Shown one piece after another: positions 1-8,628 of a stretch of 64,000 bases of DNA. The notes beneath the pieces were generated by a model that saw only the letters and a list, made by a program, of their open reading frames with translations, had not been told where the DNA came from and ran no database searches. Positions within the stretch are counted from its first letter, which is position 1. Each line of letters opens with the position of its first letter. This stretch comes from Saprospiraceae bacterium. Its GTDB lineage: Bacteria > Bacteroidota > Bacteroidia > Chitinophagales > Saprospiraceae. The position numbers were made by a program, and so were the translations under genes. The DNA is taken from the NCBI GenBank assembly GCA_028280415.1, contig JANQLV010000065.1, positions 62,001 through 126,000 of the forward strand, written 5' to 3'.

Positions 1-542
1 ATAATAAACTTGTATACCTGTTGAAAGCAAAGAGTGCAGAGTGGATTGGACCACCTAATCGCTGGAAGCTAAAAGATTATCAGGTACGTACCTTTGATGG
101 GATGAAAGAAACCTTTGAATTAAAAGCTAAGGAAGAGCTGGATACTACCTTAAATATTGCTCCTGAGGACTTCGTGGATTATGTTAATCAACATGAGATG
201 ATGACCACTTATCGACTGATTAATTATATCAACACTCAGCAAGCTCGCGGGATTAAGAATACTAAACGTTACAAAGTCGAGTTGCATCGCCGTACGGCTG
301 AACCCTTTACTGTTTTAATCCTGACCATTATCGGGATGACCATAGCTGCCCGTAAAGTAAGGGGAGGAATGGGCTTTCACTTAGCCCTGGGAGTTGCTCT
401 GGGAGCTATTTATATTTTTCTTTCCAAATTCTCCGCTACTTTTGCTACCAATGAAAGCCTGCCTCCAATTATTGGCGTCTGGTTCCCGAATATTGTTTTT
501 AGCTTGATTGCAGTACGTCTGGTCTCCAGGGCTCAAAAATAA
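1..542 (+). CDS. LptF/LptG family permease, 3' part only
   Basis: This is the C-terminal part of an inner-membrane permease of the LptF/LptG (YjgP/YjgQ) family, which takes lipopolysaccharide out of the inner membrane for the Lpt bridge. The reading frame is open to the left edge, so the true start lies outside the window; the first TTG at 21 is not a real start. The visible part holds a periplasmic stretch and then the family signature: an ELHRR segment followed by two or three hydrophobic helices (about residues 97-117, 120-140 and 148-168 counted from position 21) and a short basic tail. LptF and LptG cannot be told apart from this piece. Confidence 0.88.
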   Translation, partial: NKLVYLLKAKSAEWIGPPNRWKLKDYQVRTFDGMKETFELKAKEELDTTLNIAPEDFVDYVNQHEMMTTYRLINYINTQQARGIKNTKRYKVELHRRTAEPFTVLILTIIGMTIAARKVRGGMGFHLALGVALGAIYIFLSKFSATFATNESLPPIIGVWFPNIVFSLIAVRLVSRAQK

Positions 543-903
543 AAGCTGAACAAAAATTTTACAATTCTTCTACAAAAGGAAGCGAGCCTGCATTTTTGTT
601 TAACAGTATCCCTTCATTCAATGTAAAATATCTCTAATTCTACTATTTTGAAAGCTGAAATGTCAGCTTTTTGACGTTCTTTCAATTTTTATTGAAAATA
701 AGATATTTTTTAAAAATTTTACTTTCTATTTTTTAAATGATTGATATTCAATAATTTATATTGATTTTGATAAATAAATGTCCCTAATTTAGATGTTTAT
801 ACATGAATTTTTGTTTAAGCGTTTTTTGGAAATTGTTAAACAATTTTATAAATTTGATTAAACAAAGTCATTAGAACCATTTAATTATCAAAAAATCTAG
901 ATT
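543..903. other. AT-rich intergenic region with the sigma-factor promoter
   Basis: There is no credible gene here. The stretch is very AT-rich and carries one good Bacteroidetes-type promoter (825-856) ahead of the ECF sigma factor. No clear terminator hairpin follows the permease gene. Confidence 0.6.
825..856 (+). promoter_or_regulatory. Bacteroidetes-type promoter of the ECF sigma factor gene
   Basis: A TTTG at 825-828 is followed after 20 bases by TAAATTTG at 849-856. This matches the primary-sigma consensus of Bacteroidota (TTTG, about 19 bases, TAnnTTTG). Transcription would start near 863, leaving a leader of about 40 bases before the ATG at 904. Confidence 0.55.
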
Positions 904-1443
904 ATGTCCACCATAGAATTCAATAATCGTTTTGATGAGATGACCAATTTGCTAAATGCATTTGCCTATAATCTTACCAAAAATATGGAAGATGCTAAGG
1001 ATTTGTTTCAGGAAACTGCTTACCGGGCAATCACTAATCGCGATAAATTCCGACCAGGGACCAATTTCAAGGCCTGGTTATTTACTATAATGAAAAATAT
1101 ATTTATCAATAATTATCGTAAAAAAGTGAAAGCGAATACGATCATGGATTCTACAGATAATATGTTTTATATTAATTCTGGAAGTGTAGTGATCGGAAAT
1201 GAAGCAGAATCCAATATTATGATGGAAGAACTGGGGAAGATGATCGGAGAATTGGATGATAGCATTAAAGTTCCTTTTATGATGCATTACAGCGGATTCA
1301 AGTATCAAGAGATAGCTGATGAACTGGAATTACCACTTGGAACGATAAAAAGTAGAATATTCTTTGCTCGAAAAGAGCTGAAAGATTTGATTAATGCGCG
1401 TTATAATGTAGCAGACCTGAGGTTGAAACTTAGAAGAAGCTAA
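904..1443 (+). CDS. ECF-type RNA polymerase sigma factor
   Basis: A 179-residue sigma-70 family protein of the extracytoplasmic-function class, which directs RNA polymerase to a set of promoters. Region 2 is at about residues 10-75, with the typical DAKDLFQETAYRAI and FKAWLFTIMKNIFINNYRK segments. Region 4 is at about 115-170, with a helix-turn-helix reading YQEIADELELPLGTIKSRI. It has only the two regions expected of ECF factors. No anti-sigma gene is adjacent, and closely similar stand-alone factors are common in Bacteroidota. It is preceded by a good promoter and followed by a strong terminator, so it is probably monocistronic. Its targets cannot be read from the sequence. Confidence 0.93.
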   Translation: MSTIEFNNRFDEMTNLLNAFAYNLTKNMEDAKDLFQETAYRAITNRDKFRPGTNFKAWLFTIMKNIFINNYRKKVKANTIMDSTDNMFYINSGSVVIGNEAESNIMMEELGKMIGELDDSIKVPFMMHYSGFKYQEIADELELPLGTIKSRIFFARKELKDLINARYNVADLRLKLRRS

Positions 1444-1470
1444 ACAGCATTTTTAAAATAAATATCAAAG

Positions 1471-1506
1471 GGACGGTGACGACTGAGTTTGTCACCGTTC
1501 TTTTTA
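1471..1506 (+). terminator. Rho-independent terminator after the ECF sigma factor
   Basis: A 10-bp stem (1471-1480 with 1491-1500, one G-T pair) encloses a 10-base loop and runs straight into a T-rich tract. The T-tract overlaps TATTTTTG at 1505-1512, which fits the -7 element of a Bacteroidetes promoter for mutY. Confidence 0.85.
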
Positions 1507-1536
1507 TTTTTGCACCGAATTAAGGATTGTATAAAA

Positions 1537-2619
1537 GTGGCAGACAAAAAAGCATATTTTACTCAAAAACTATTGGAATGGTTTGAATACAACCATCGCC
1601 CAATGCCCTGGAAAGGGATTAAAAATCCGTATTTCATCTGGCTTTCGGAAATTATTCTACAGCAAACCAGGGTAGAACAAGGGATGCCATATTATGAACA
1701 TTTTATTGAAAAATATCCTACGGTATTTGATCTGGCCAATGCTACAGAAGATGAGGTCATGAAATCCTGGGAAGGACTGGGCTATTATTCCAGAGCAAGG
1801 AATTTACACACTGCTGCAAAGCAGATTGTAGAAGAAGAGCAGGGGCTGTTTCCAGCTACTTACGAAGCTATTAAAAAGCTGAAAGGAGTAGGCCCTTATA
1901 CCGCTGCGGCTATAGCTTCTTTTGCTTTTGACTTGCCCTATGCAGTTGTCGATGGTAATGTTTACCGGGTACTTTCAAGAGTTTTCGGGATTGATACTCC
2001 CATTGATACTACTGTTGGGAAAAAACGATTTGCAGCTTTAGCCGAAGAGCTGTTGAATACGGAAAAACCGGCGGCATATAATCAGGCGATGATGGATTTT
2101 GGGGCAACGCATTGTACGCCCAGGAATCCACAGTGCGAAAGCTGCCCTTTTCAAAAAAAGTATTGTATCGCATATCAGGAGGGACAGATCGATACATATC
2201 CGGTCAAGTCGAAAAAAATTGGCAAAAAACATCGTTTTTTTAATTATCTCATTATCCGCCACGGCAAAACGCTGCTGTTAAATAAACGTACACAAAAAGA
2301 TATATGGACCAATCTCTACGATTTTCCGCTGCTGGAGCAAGATACTTTGCTCGATCAAAAAGTGCTCGAAGCAAGGGCTCGGGAAGGAGGTCTTTTACCG
2401 GAATCCGCTCAGCTCATTAAATATTCGAAACCTTTTCGGCAGACCCTTAGCCATCAAAAAATCAATGCGAGATTTTGGGAATATGAAGTAGTGGACCTGG
2501 ATTTTTATAAGAAATCACCCTTCATTTTTGCAGAAAAAGATCAACTTGATAAATTTGCATTCCCAAAAATTATAGATTGGTATTTAAAGGATAATTCGCT
2601 ATATTTAGAATTGTTTTGA
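1537..2619 (+). CDS. mutY: A/G-specific adenine glycosylase MutY
   Basis: Base-excision repair glycosylase that removes adenine mispaired with 8-oxoguanine. The N-terminal half is a HhH-GPD fold: catalytic Glu in SEIILQQTRVEQG, hairpin LKGVGPYTAAAIASFAF, catalytic Asp in VVDGNVYRVLSR. An Fe-S loop follows, and the C-terminal third is the NUDIX-like 8-oxoG recognition domain. I chose the GTG at 1537 (360 residues); an upstream in-frame start at 1489 would lie inside the preceding terminator and upstream of the likely -7 element at 1505-1512. The cysteine loop reads C-x6-C-x2-C-x6-C, one residue longer in the last gap than the C-x6-C-x2-C-x5-C of E. coli MutY. It heads the conserved mutY-ssb-gldE-gldD order. 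Confidence 0.95.
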   Translation: MADKKAYFTQKLLEWFEYNHRPMPWKGIKNPYFIWLSEIILQQTRVEQGMPYYEHFIEKYPTVFDLANATEDEVMKSWEGLGYYSRARNLHTAAKQIVEEEQGLFPATYEAIKKLKGVGPYTAAAIASFAFDLPYAVVDGNVYRVLSRVFGIDTPIDTTVGKKRFAALAEELLNTEKPAAYNQAMMDFGATHCTPRNPQCESCPFQKKYCIAYQEGQIDTYPVKSKKIGKKHRFFNYLIIRHGKTLLLNKRTQKDIWTNLYDFPLLEQDTLLDQKVLEARAREGGLLPESAQLIKYSKPFRQTLSHQKINARFWEYEVVDLDFYKKSPFIFAEKDQLDKFAFPKIIDWYLKDNSLYLELF

Positions 2620-2898
2620 AAACATAAAAAGGCTCTTTTTTTACTTTTTTTCGGAGAAGCATTTTTTTATAAATCCTTGATATTGAGGATGAAAAACCTG
2701 TTTCTTAATCCTGTTTGTCGGGGGGGAAGAAAAAATTTGAAAAAAATTATGGAATTTCCAGCCATCCGGAGTCTATTATAACTGAACGCTTTAATCTATC
2801 AGGATTTACGTTTGAAATAACATTCGGCAATTTGAATTTTTATATCTCTAATAATAAATGCCGTATCTTGGAAATTCAATTCATTAAAACAAAGAACA

Positions 2899-3339
2899 AT
2901 GATTAACAAAGTAATTTTAATTGGAAATCTCGGCAGAGATCCCGAAGTACGCAGGTTAGAAAGCGGAGCAGTTGTAGCGAAGTTTTCGGTGGCGACCAAT
3001 GAGAGCTATAAAGATAAAGACGATCAATGGCAACAACGTACAGAGTGGCATGATGTAGTAGTATGGAGAAACCTTGCGGAGAGAGCAGAACGCGACTTGA
3101 AGAAAGGTAAAATGGTTTATATAGAAGGTAAACTGACACACCGCAAATATCAAGACAAAGAGGGCAATGATCGTTATATCACAGAAGTTTTAGCCAATAC
3201 GTTCCGATTATTAGAACGACGGGAAAATTCGGCTAACAGTTATAGCGGTAATATGCCTACCGAAGAACCTGCAGCAACAGTCAAAAGCCCGGAGACTTCC
3301 ACTCCTGCAGCTTCTGATGATGATGATTTACCCTTTTAA
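2899..3339 (+). CDS. ssb: Single-stranded DNA-binding protein
   Basis: A 146-residue SSB. The OB fold occupies about residues 1-105 (start MINKVILIGNLGRDPEVR, then WHDVVVWRNLAE and YIEGKLTHRKYQDKEG). A disordered linker follows, then the acidic tip SDDDDLPF that docks repair and replication partners. It binds ssDNA during replication, recombination and repair. The 279-base gap after mutY has no convincing gene; a TACGTTTG at 2807-2814 could be the -7 element of its promoter. The position between mutY and gldE is as in many Bacteroidota. Confidence 0.96.
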   Translation: MINKVILIGNLGRDPEVRRLESGAVVAKFSVATNESYKDKDDQWQQRTEWHDVVVWRNLAERAERDLKKGKMVYIEGKLTHRKYQDKEGNDRYITEVLANTFRLLERRENSANSYSGNMPTEEPAATVKSPETSTPAASDDDDLPF

Positions 3340-3460
3340 TAAGCAGAGATAAAATTTGAAATGGGTGCAACGAAATAATGCTGCACTCGTTTTAAATTTG
3401 ATTTGAGCATATTTTACCTCGGCAGAGTTTCGATTATAATTAAAAAATAGCCTACATTAT

Positions 3461-4879
3461 TTGAATAAATCCAATAGTTTGGATCCTGAACCTTTTCTAA
3501 GTCTTAATCTGGGTTTTTTATTATTCATCCCCCTGGAAATTTCTCCTGTTGGCTTGTCCTTTGGCATCATTACGGTGCTCATTCTCTTGTTTTTCTCCGC
3601 TTTGATTTCCAGTTCTGAAGTGGCCTTTTTCAGCTTGACAATTAATGACCTGGAACGAATCACACAAGAAAATTCCAAAGCAACCGAACGTATTCTCAAA
3701 CTTAAAGAACAGCCCCGGAGCTTGTTAGCAACTATTCTGATAAGCAACAATTTTATCAATATCGCAATTGTTATTGTTTCTGAATATTTGCTCCGTTTTC
3801 TCTTGACTGTGGAAACCTGTAATAGCTGGCTGGCTGGATTGCCGGATCCTTTATCTGGTCTTATTTCCGGGAGAATACTTTATTTTCTGATTACAGTGGT
3901 TGGCGTTACCTTTCTTTTGGTTTTATTCGGAGAGGTCGCACCCAAAATCTATGCGAAAATCAATAATGTCAGCCTGGCCCGGTTCATGGCAGGCAAATTA
4001 CTCTTCTTGATGCGGATCTTCAGACCAGTCAGTTCATTATTGATCAGGGGAACAAATGTGATTGAAAAACGCCTGAGCGGACGTACTGCCAGCGGTAATC
4101 TGACCAGTCGGGAGGATATCGATCAGGCGATAGAACTTACGGTCAAAGATGATATGCATGGTGATAAAGAAATAGACATTCTTAAAGGGATTGTAAAATT
4201 CGGAGATATTTCGGTTAAACAGATCATGCGATCAAGAGTAGATGTGGTTTCTATTGATTTTCGGACCAATTACCGGGAACTGTTGAACGTAGTACGCAAT
4301 GCAGGGTATTCAAGAATACCGGTTTATGACGAAGACCTGGATAATATCACCGGGATTCTTTATGTCAAAGACTTGCTGGAACATCTGGACGAAGAAAGTG
4401 ATTACGAATGGCAGGAATTGATTGAAACGAATGTTTTATATGTACCGGAAGCAAAAAAAATTGACGACCTGCTCCGGGAGTTTCAAAAGGAGAGAATGCA
4501 TATGGCGATTGTTGTCGATGAGTTCGGTGGAAGCTCCGGTATTGTGACGCTCGAAGATATTATGGAAGAAGTGATAGGGGAGATTAAAGATGAATTTGAT
4601 GATCAGGTTGAAGTAGAATACCGAAAACTTGATGACTTTAACTATATTTTTGAGGGTAAAACTTTACTAAATGACGTTTGCCGTGTTATAGGTGTAGATA
4701 CGACGACTTTTGATGAAATAAAAGGAGATGCAGATTCTGTGGCTGGTTTGATTTTAGAGATTGTGGGGCAAATTCCTAAACGAGAATACGAATTGCAATA
4801 TGATGATTATCGATTTAAAATCATTTCTGTAGATGATCGACGAATTAAACAGATTCAGATCACCCTGCCCCCATCATAA
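3461..4879 (+). CDS. gldE: Gliding-motility-associated CorC/HlyC-type membrane protein GldE
   Basis: A 472-residue inner-membrane protein: a DUF21/CNNM transmembrane domain (about residues 15-200), a pair of CBS domains (about 245-360) and a C-terminal transporter-associated domain (about 385-470). This is the architecture of GldE, which is needed with GldD for efficient gliding and type IX secretion in Flavobacterium, and of CorC-like ion-transport proteins. The placement after mutY-ssb and near gldD supports gldE over a general CorC paralogue. The start is a TTG at 3461; the frame is closed by a stop at 3437-3439 and there is no ATG between. The biochemical role is unresolved. Confidence 0.88.
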   Translation: MNKSNSLDPEPFLSLNLGFLLFIPLEISPVGLSFGIITVLILLFFSALISSSEVAFFSLTINDLERITQENSKATERILKLKEQPRSLLATILISNNFINIAIVIVSEYLLRFLLTVETCNSWLAGLPDPLSGLISGRILYFLITVVGVTFLLVLFGEVAPKIYAKINNVSLARFMAGKLLFLMRIFRPVSSLLIRGTNVIEKRLSGRTASGNLTSREDIDQAIELTVKDDMHGDKEIDILKGIVKFGDISVKQIMRSRVDVVSIDFRTNYRELLNVVRNAGYSRIPVYDEDLDNITGILYVKDLLEHLDEESDYEWQELIETNVLYVPEAKKIDDLLREFQKERMHMAIVVDEFGGSSGIVTLEDIMEEVIGEIKDEFDDQVEVEYRKLDDFNYIFEGKTLLNDVCRVIGVDTTTFDEIKGDADSVAGLILEIVGQIPKREYELQYDDYRFKIISVDDRRIKQIQITLPPS

Positions 4880-5018
4880 CAGAGAACCTGCCCAAAAAGC
4901 ATTGACTGGTCCGCCCCAGTGCTCTTTCCGTTGACTCTTCGCTTTTTACCTAACTGCTTTCGATTGATCCGGGATGAGCTTTGAAAAGGGAAACGATTAT
5001 GAAACAAAATATTGAAAA

Positions 5019-5999
5019 ATGAAGCAGAGAGCACTTTTATTCCTTCTTGGCTTTTTTCTTTCTATTTGTGTACAAGCGCAGGATAATGGTCTTTACAAGC
5101 AGCTTGTAGATGAAGCATGGAAACTGTATGAAGCTAAAGATTTTCGAAAATCTGCCGAGAAATACTCCGAAGCATTCGCAGCTTTGGGGCATAAAGGCAT
5201 GGTGACAGATCGTTATAATGCCGCTTGTTCCTGGGCGCTTTCCGGGCAGATAGACTCTGCTTTTGTTCAACTGTTTAAAATTGCCGGAAATGGTAATTAT
5301 GCGAATTACGGGCATATTACTTCTGATACGGACCTCAATAATTTGCATAATGATCAAAGATGGAAAGAAGTCCTGAAATTGATCAAGGCCAATAAGGAAA
5401 AAGCTGAGGCCAATCTGGACAGAAAACTGCTTGCTGTTTTGGAAAGTATCTACGAAGAAGATCAAAAGTATCGAAAACAAATTGGTGAAATTGAAAGCAA
5501 GTATGGCTGGGAGTCCGATGAAATGAAAGCACATTGGGAATTGATTGCCGAGATAGATTCAATCAATCTGATTGTCATCAGAAAAATACTGGATGAAAGA
5601 GGCTGGCTCGGGCCGGACATAGTAGGGGATAAGGGAAATTCTACTTTATTTCTGGTCATTCAGCATGCGGATATTGAAACCCAGAAGAAGTACCTTCCTA
5701 TGATGAGGGCTGCAGTAACCAAAGGAAATGCGCGTGCCAGTAGCCTGGCTTTGCTGGAGGATCGTGTCGCTCTCCGACAAGGGAAAAGACAAATTTATGG
5801 TAGTCAGGTCGGCCGGGATAAGGAAACCGGAGCATATTACGTTTTACCTCTGGAGGATCCAGATAATGTGGATAAAAGAAGGGCAGAAATGGGTTTGGGG
5901 ACACTTCAATCTTATATTTCGAATTGGGGGATGACCTGGGATGTGGAAGCTTACAAGAAAAAACTGCCCGAAATAGAAGCTAAACAAAAAAAGGAATGA
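5019..5999 (+). CDS. Secreted TPR-like protein with a DUF6624-type domain
   Basis: A 326-residue exported protein with a signal peptide (about residues 1-20, ending CVQAQ). The N-terminal half is helical and TPR-like (AWKLYEAKDFRKSAEKYSEA; DRYNAACSWALSGQIDSAF). The C-terminal half resembles the DUF6624 family, with WLGPDIVGDKGNSTLFLVIQH and LLEDRVALRQGKRQIYGSQ. The family function is unknown. It sits between gldE and gldD, which are directly adjacent in Flavobacterium, so it is either a lineage-specific addition to the motility cluster or an unrelated insertion. No frame disruption is visible. The family call is from memory of the motif. Confidence 0.8.
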   Translation: MKQRALLFLLGFFLSICVQAQDNGLYKQLVDEAWKLYEAKDFRKSAEKYSEAFAALGHKGMVTDRYNAACSWALSGQIDSAFVQLFKIAGNGNYANYGHITSDTDLNNLHNDQRWKEVLKLIKANKEKAEANLDRKLLAVLESIYEEDQKYRKQIGEIESKYGWESDEMKAHWELIAEIDSINLIVIRKILDERGWLGPDIVGDKGNSTLFLVIQHADIETQKKYLPMMRAAVTKGNARASSLALLEDRVALRQGKRQIYGSQVGRDKETGAYYVLPLEDPDNVDKRRAEMGLGTLQSYISNWGMTWDVEAYKKKLPEIEAKQKKE

Positions 6000-6093
6000 A
6001 AAAATAAATACGCTTTATCCCGCTGAAAAGTGTAGCAAGAACAATTTATATCTAACTTTATTTCAAAAAGTAAACATTAAGAATTGATAAAAA

Positions 6094-6687
6094 ATGAATA
6101 AAATCCTCGCGATCCTTCTTTTTAATATTTTTCTCATGAGCGCTTGTGATGATGTGGTATATACGCCGAAGCCACGAGCCTATCCGAAAATTGATTATCC
6201 GGTAAAAGCGTACCAGGTGTTTGATGAAGATTATTGCAAGTTTACATTTGAGTATCCGCAATATGCAAAGATTCAGCAGGATACGCTGTTTTTTGATGAA
6301 CGCCCTGAAGACCCTTGCTGGTTTGATATTTTCCTTCCTTCCTTTGATGCCCGAATACACTGCAGCTATTTTCCAATCGGAGAAGAAAACACTTTTGATC
6401 AATTAAATCATGATGCGTTTGAGTTGGCGGATAAACATAATCTGAAAGCGGATTATATCGAGGATTTTATTATTAAAAAACCCAATAGAGTGAGTGGCAT
6501 TGCTTTTAACCTCAAAGGGGCTGTCGCTTCTCCCTTTCAATTCATTTTGACAGATTCCACAAAGCATTTTTTACGGGGATCACTTTATTTCAACACCAAG
6601 GCCAGACCAGATTCTTTGGCTCCGGTGGTCGATTTCGTGAAGAAGGATATCATGCAGATGATTAATACTTTTGAATGGGCAGATTGA
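6094..6687 (+). CDS. gldD: Gliding motility lipoprotein GldD
   Basis: A 197-residue lipoprotein: signal peptide MNKILAILLFNIFLMSAC with the lipid-carrying Cys at 18. The mature part carries features I recognise from GldD: KPRAYPKIDYP after the lipobox, CWFDIFLPSFDARIHCSY in the middle, and FILTDSTKHFLRGSLYF then DIMQMINTFEW near the end. GldD is required with GldE for gliding and type IX secretion in flavobacteria; its exact role is unknown. It is the fourth member of the mutY-ssb-gldE-gldD order, here displaced by one gene. Confidence 0.88.
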   Translation: MNKILAILLFNIFLMSACDDVVYTPKPRAYPKIDYPVKAYQVFDEDYCKFTFEYPQYAKIQQDTLFFDERPEDPCWFDIFLPSFDARIHCSYFPIGEENTFDQLNHDAFELADKHNLKADYIEDFIIKKPNRVSGIAFNLKGAVASPFQFILTDSTKHFLRGSLYFNTKARPDSLAPVVDFVKKDIMQMINTFEWAD

Positions 6688-6724
6688 TTAAATAATGTCC
6701 GGGAATCTAATTTAATACAAGCGG

Positions 6725-7210
6725 ATGCAGGAAATACTTGATTATAACCAACCGGAAACAGATAATTTAAAAGGGAGAAAATATCGCCCCCTGGCCTTGA
6801 TTATTGAATTAGTTCCCTTTCTGTTAGGTGTTCTGGGACTTTTATTCTCTATTGCTTCCTTGACAATTATCAGTTGGACTTCGCTTTCAATGATTTATTT
6901 GGCTATGAGCTGGTATCTTTTCAAAGGAGCTAAGTTTGAAGTGGGGGCTATTTTTTATGCACTTTTTACAGGCCTGGTACTTTCGATTATGCTCTTGGGT
7001 ATTTTATTTGGAGTGATGAAATGGGAGGGAGCTTATGAAATGCTTGTGGTAGCTTTTACAGCAGCCTTACCCGCCATTCTGGTTTCCGTTATTTGGTATT
7101 TCTTTCGAAGAAAAAAATATTTTGAATATACGCTTAGTCTCAAAATTTTGTCTAGATTGATTCTTGGAATCATCATGATGATGTTAGCGCTAAATTATGC
7201 TTCGTACTAA
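6725..7210 (+). CDS. Small integral membrane protein, unknown function
   Basis: A 161-residue protein with about five hydrophobic segments (roughly residues 24-48, 50-66, 72-97, 105-125 and 140-160) and a short polar N-terminus. I recognise no family. It starts 37 bases after gldD on the same strand, so co-transcription is possible. Its stop codon overlaps the stop of the convergent nitroreductase gene: the two coding regions share 7207-7210. Confidence 0.75.
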   Translation: MQEILDYNQPETDNLKGRKYRPLALIIELVPFLLGVLGLLFSIASLTIISWTSLSMIYLAMSWYLFKGAKFEVGAIFYALFTGLVLSIMLLGILFGVMKWEGAYEMLVVAFTAALPAILVSVIWYFFRRKKYFEYTLSLKILSRLILGIIMMMLALNYASY

Positions 7211-8172
7211 ATGCTGACCTGGTCTATATTTCTTCTGGGGGAATAAGGTGTTTTTTTATCAACAAAACCAATTCGCATTATTATAGTTGGGAATTCATTA
7301 TCGATTGGGAGCTGCTTCCTCAGATCATCTGCTAATGTTGTAATTTCACAAGGGGGATTCAGATAAGCATTTGCAATGCCCATTTCGGTTAGTTGCAATA
7401 GAACCCTTTCCAGGTAAAACCCTAATGCAAGCCATTCAGCGATACTGTTAGTCTTGGTAGTCAGTAAAATGAAGTGGGAGGAAGAATTAATTTTCCCCAG
7501 ATCAGATTTGTTTTGTTTTTTAGGTTTTAAAAAAGACTTCACAATCAGTTTCCCAAGCATTTTGGGCATGGAAGGGGAGCCCATTACTTTATAAGTAAGG
7601 CCATTCCGGGTTTTTTCAACTTGTTTTTTATTGAATCGAATCCATGATAACAGCTCATCCTTAAAACGATTATCGCTCATTTGGATTGCATTGCCCTTTT
7701 GAATGAACGCACTGATGGTATTAAAGCCCGGCGTCCCTTTTTTATAAAAATGGATATTTACATTTTTTTCACCAGGAATCTTTCTAATTATTTCAATCTG
7801 CTCATCTTCGATCAGTTTGCCGTTATAATAGTTTCTATTGGATTGCCTCAGTTCGATTAACTTGATAATATTTTTAGAAGAACTGGTTGCAATCTCCTCT
7901 AAATCTATACGAATGAAATGGATGCCTTCCGGATTTGTTTTCAGGGACCACTCGGCCTTATAACCAAAAAAAGCGGCAGCGGCACAGATATTTTCACCGG
8001 CACAACCCAGACTGATATACAACTCCCGGTGCTCGGGGTCTACTACTGGAAGAGCGAAATTAAAATCGGGGTAAATTTCAATGTAGTTTTCTCCGGTGAA
8101 GAACTTCCAGGGCTGGCTGTTGTGCCCGGAAGGTGCTTTGATTCCATAAAATACTAGTTGTTCCTTTTTCAT
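7207..8172 (-). CDS. Acg-type nitroreductase-family FMN protein
   Basis: A nitroreductase-fold protein of the Acg type (321 residues from the ATG at 8172; an in-frame ATG at 8223 would add 17). Family marks are the flavin-binding start GIKAPSGHNSQPWKFF, the mid-protein LRQSNRNYYNGKLI, and AEWLALGFYLERVLLQLTEMG near the end. Proteins of this kind occur in hypoxia or stress regulons, as with Acg of the mycobacterial dormancy regulon, often beside CBS and universal-stress genes. Here it is downstream of a thioredoxin-like and a CBS gene, which fits redox or low-oxygen stress. The substrate is unknown. The 8172 start is preferred because the family begins close to the SGHN motif. Confidence 0.82.
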   Translation of the reverse strand: MKKEQLVFYGIKAPSGHNSQPWKFFTGENYIEIYPDFNFALPVVDPEHRELYISLGCAGENICAAAAFFGYKAEWSLKTNPEGIHFIRIDLEEIATSSSKNIIKLIELRQSNRNYYNGKLIEDEQIEIIRKIPGEKNVNIHFYKKGTPGFNTISAFIQKGNAIQMSDNRFKDELLSWIRFNKKQVEKTRNGLTYKVMGSPSMPKMLGKLIVKSFLKPKKQNKSDLGKINSSSHFILLTTKTNSIAEWLALGFYLERVLLQLTEMGIANAYLNPPCEITTLADDLRKQLPIDNEFPTIIMRIGFVDKKTPYSPRRNIDQVSI

Positions 8173-8332
8173 TGATTTAAAAAAGACTTTTGCACGGCTT
8201 GTATTGGTGCGAAAGAATGTCAAATAGGAAGATAAAACGGGTATAAAAGCAGGATGCTGGCTTAAATCTATACTGGATACTTGAATTTTAAGATTCCGTA
8301 AGCTTGCTTATGGACTATTGGCTTTAAAAAAG

Positions 8333-8620
8333 CTAACTCATTAATTCATTTGGGGAATCGCTATCCGCTTGTAAATAGGCTTTAATAGTAGATTTAAAAA
8401 AATCATTAGTATTGTTCGAAGCAGAGTTCTCGAACAATACTCTTTCATCAATCAGCAAAGCCGGGATCGCACCAACCCCGGAATTGATGATTGCGTCTAT
8501 TTCGTTGACCTCCTCTAAAATGTATGTTACCTGTAATTCTTGAAATATCTCTTGGATATGGTGCTTCCAGAACTGATAGAGCAGATCATCTTTGATTCCT
8601 ATTAATTTTATTTTTTTCAT
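8333..8620 (-). CDS. Thioredoxin-like protein without a CxxC motif
   Basis: A 95-residue protein with a small thioredoxin/glutaredoxin-like layout: a first beta strand KKIKLIGI, a helix, then GVGAIPALLIDERVLFE, where the Pro after Ile matches the cis-proline loop of the fold. It contains no cysteine, so it cannot be a classical disulfide reductase. It lies 8 bases downstream of the CBS gene on the same strand, implying one operon. Such degenerate thioredoxin-like proteins accompany stress genes in this phylum. It may be a binding or regulatory module. Confidence 0.72.
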   Translation of the reverse strand: MKKIKLIGIKDDLLYQFWKHHIQEIFQELQVTYILEEVNEIDAIINSGVGAIPALLIDERVLFENSASNNTNDFFKSTIKAYLQADSDSPNELMS

Positions 8621-8628
8621 TAGGAAAA

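Noticed and set aside
2715-2906. 63-residue open frame before ssb
   Set aside because: No recognisable motif, overlaps the ssb start, and sits over the likely ssb promoter (TACGTTTG at 2807).
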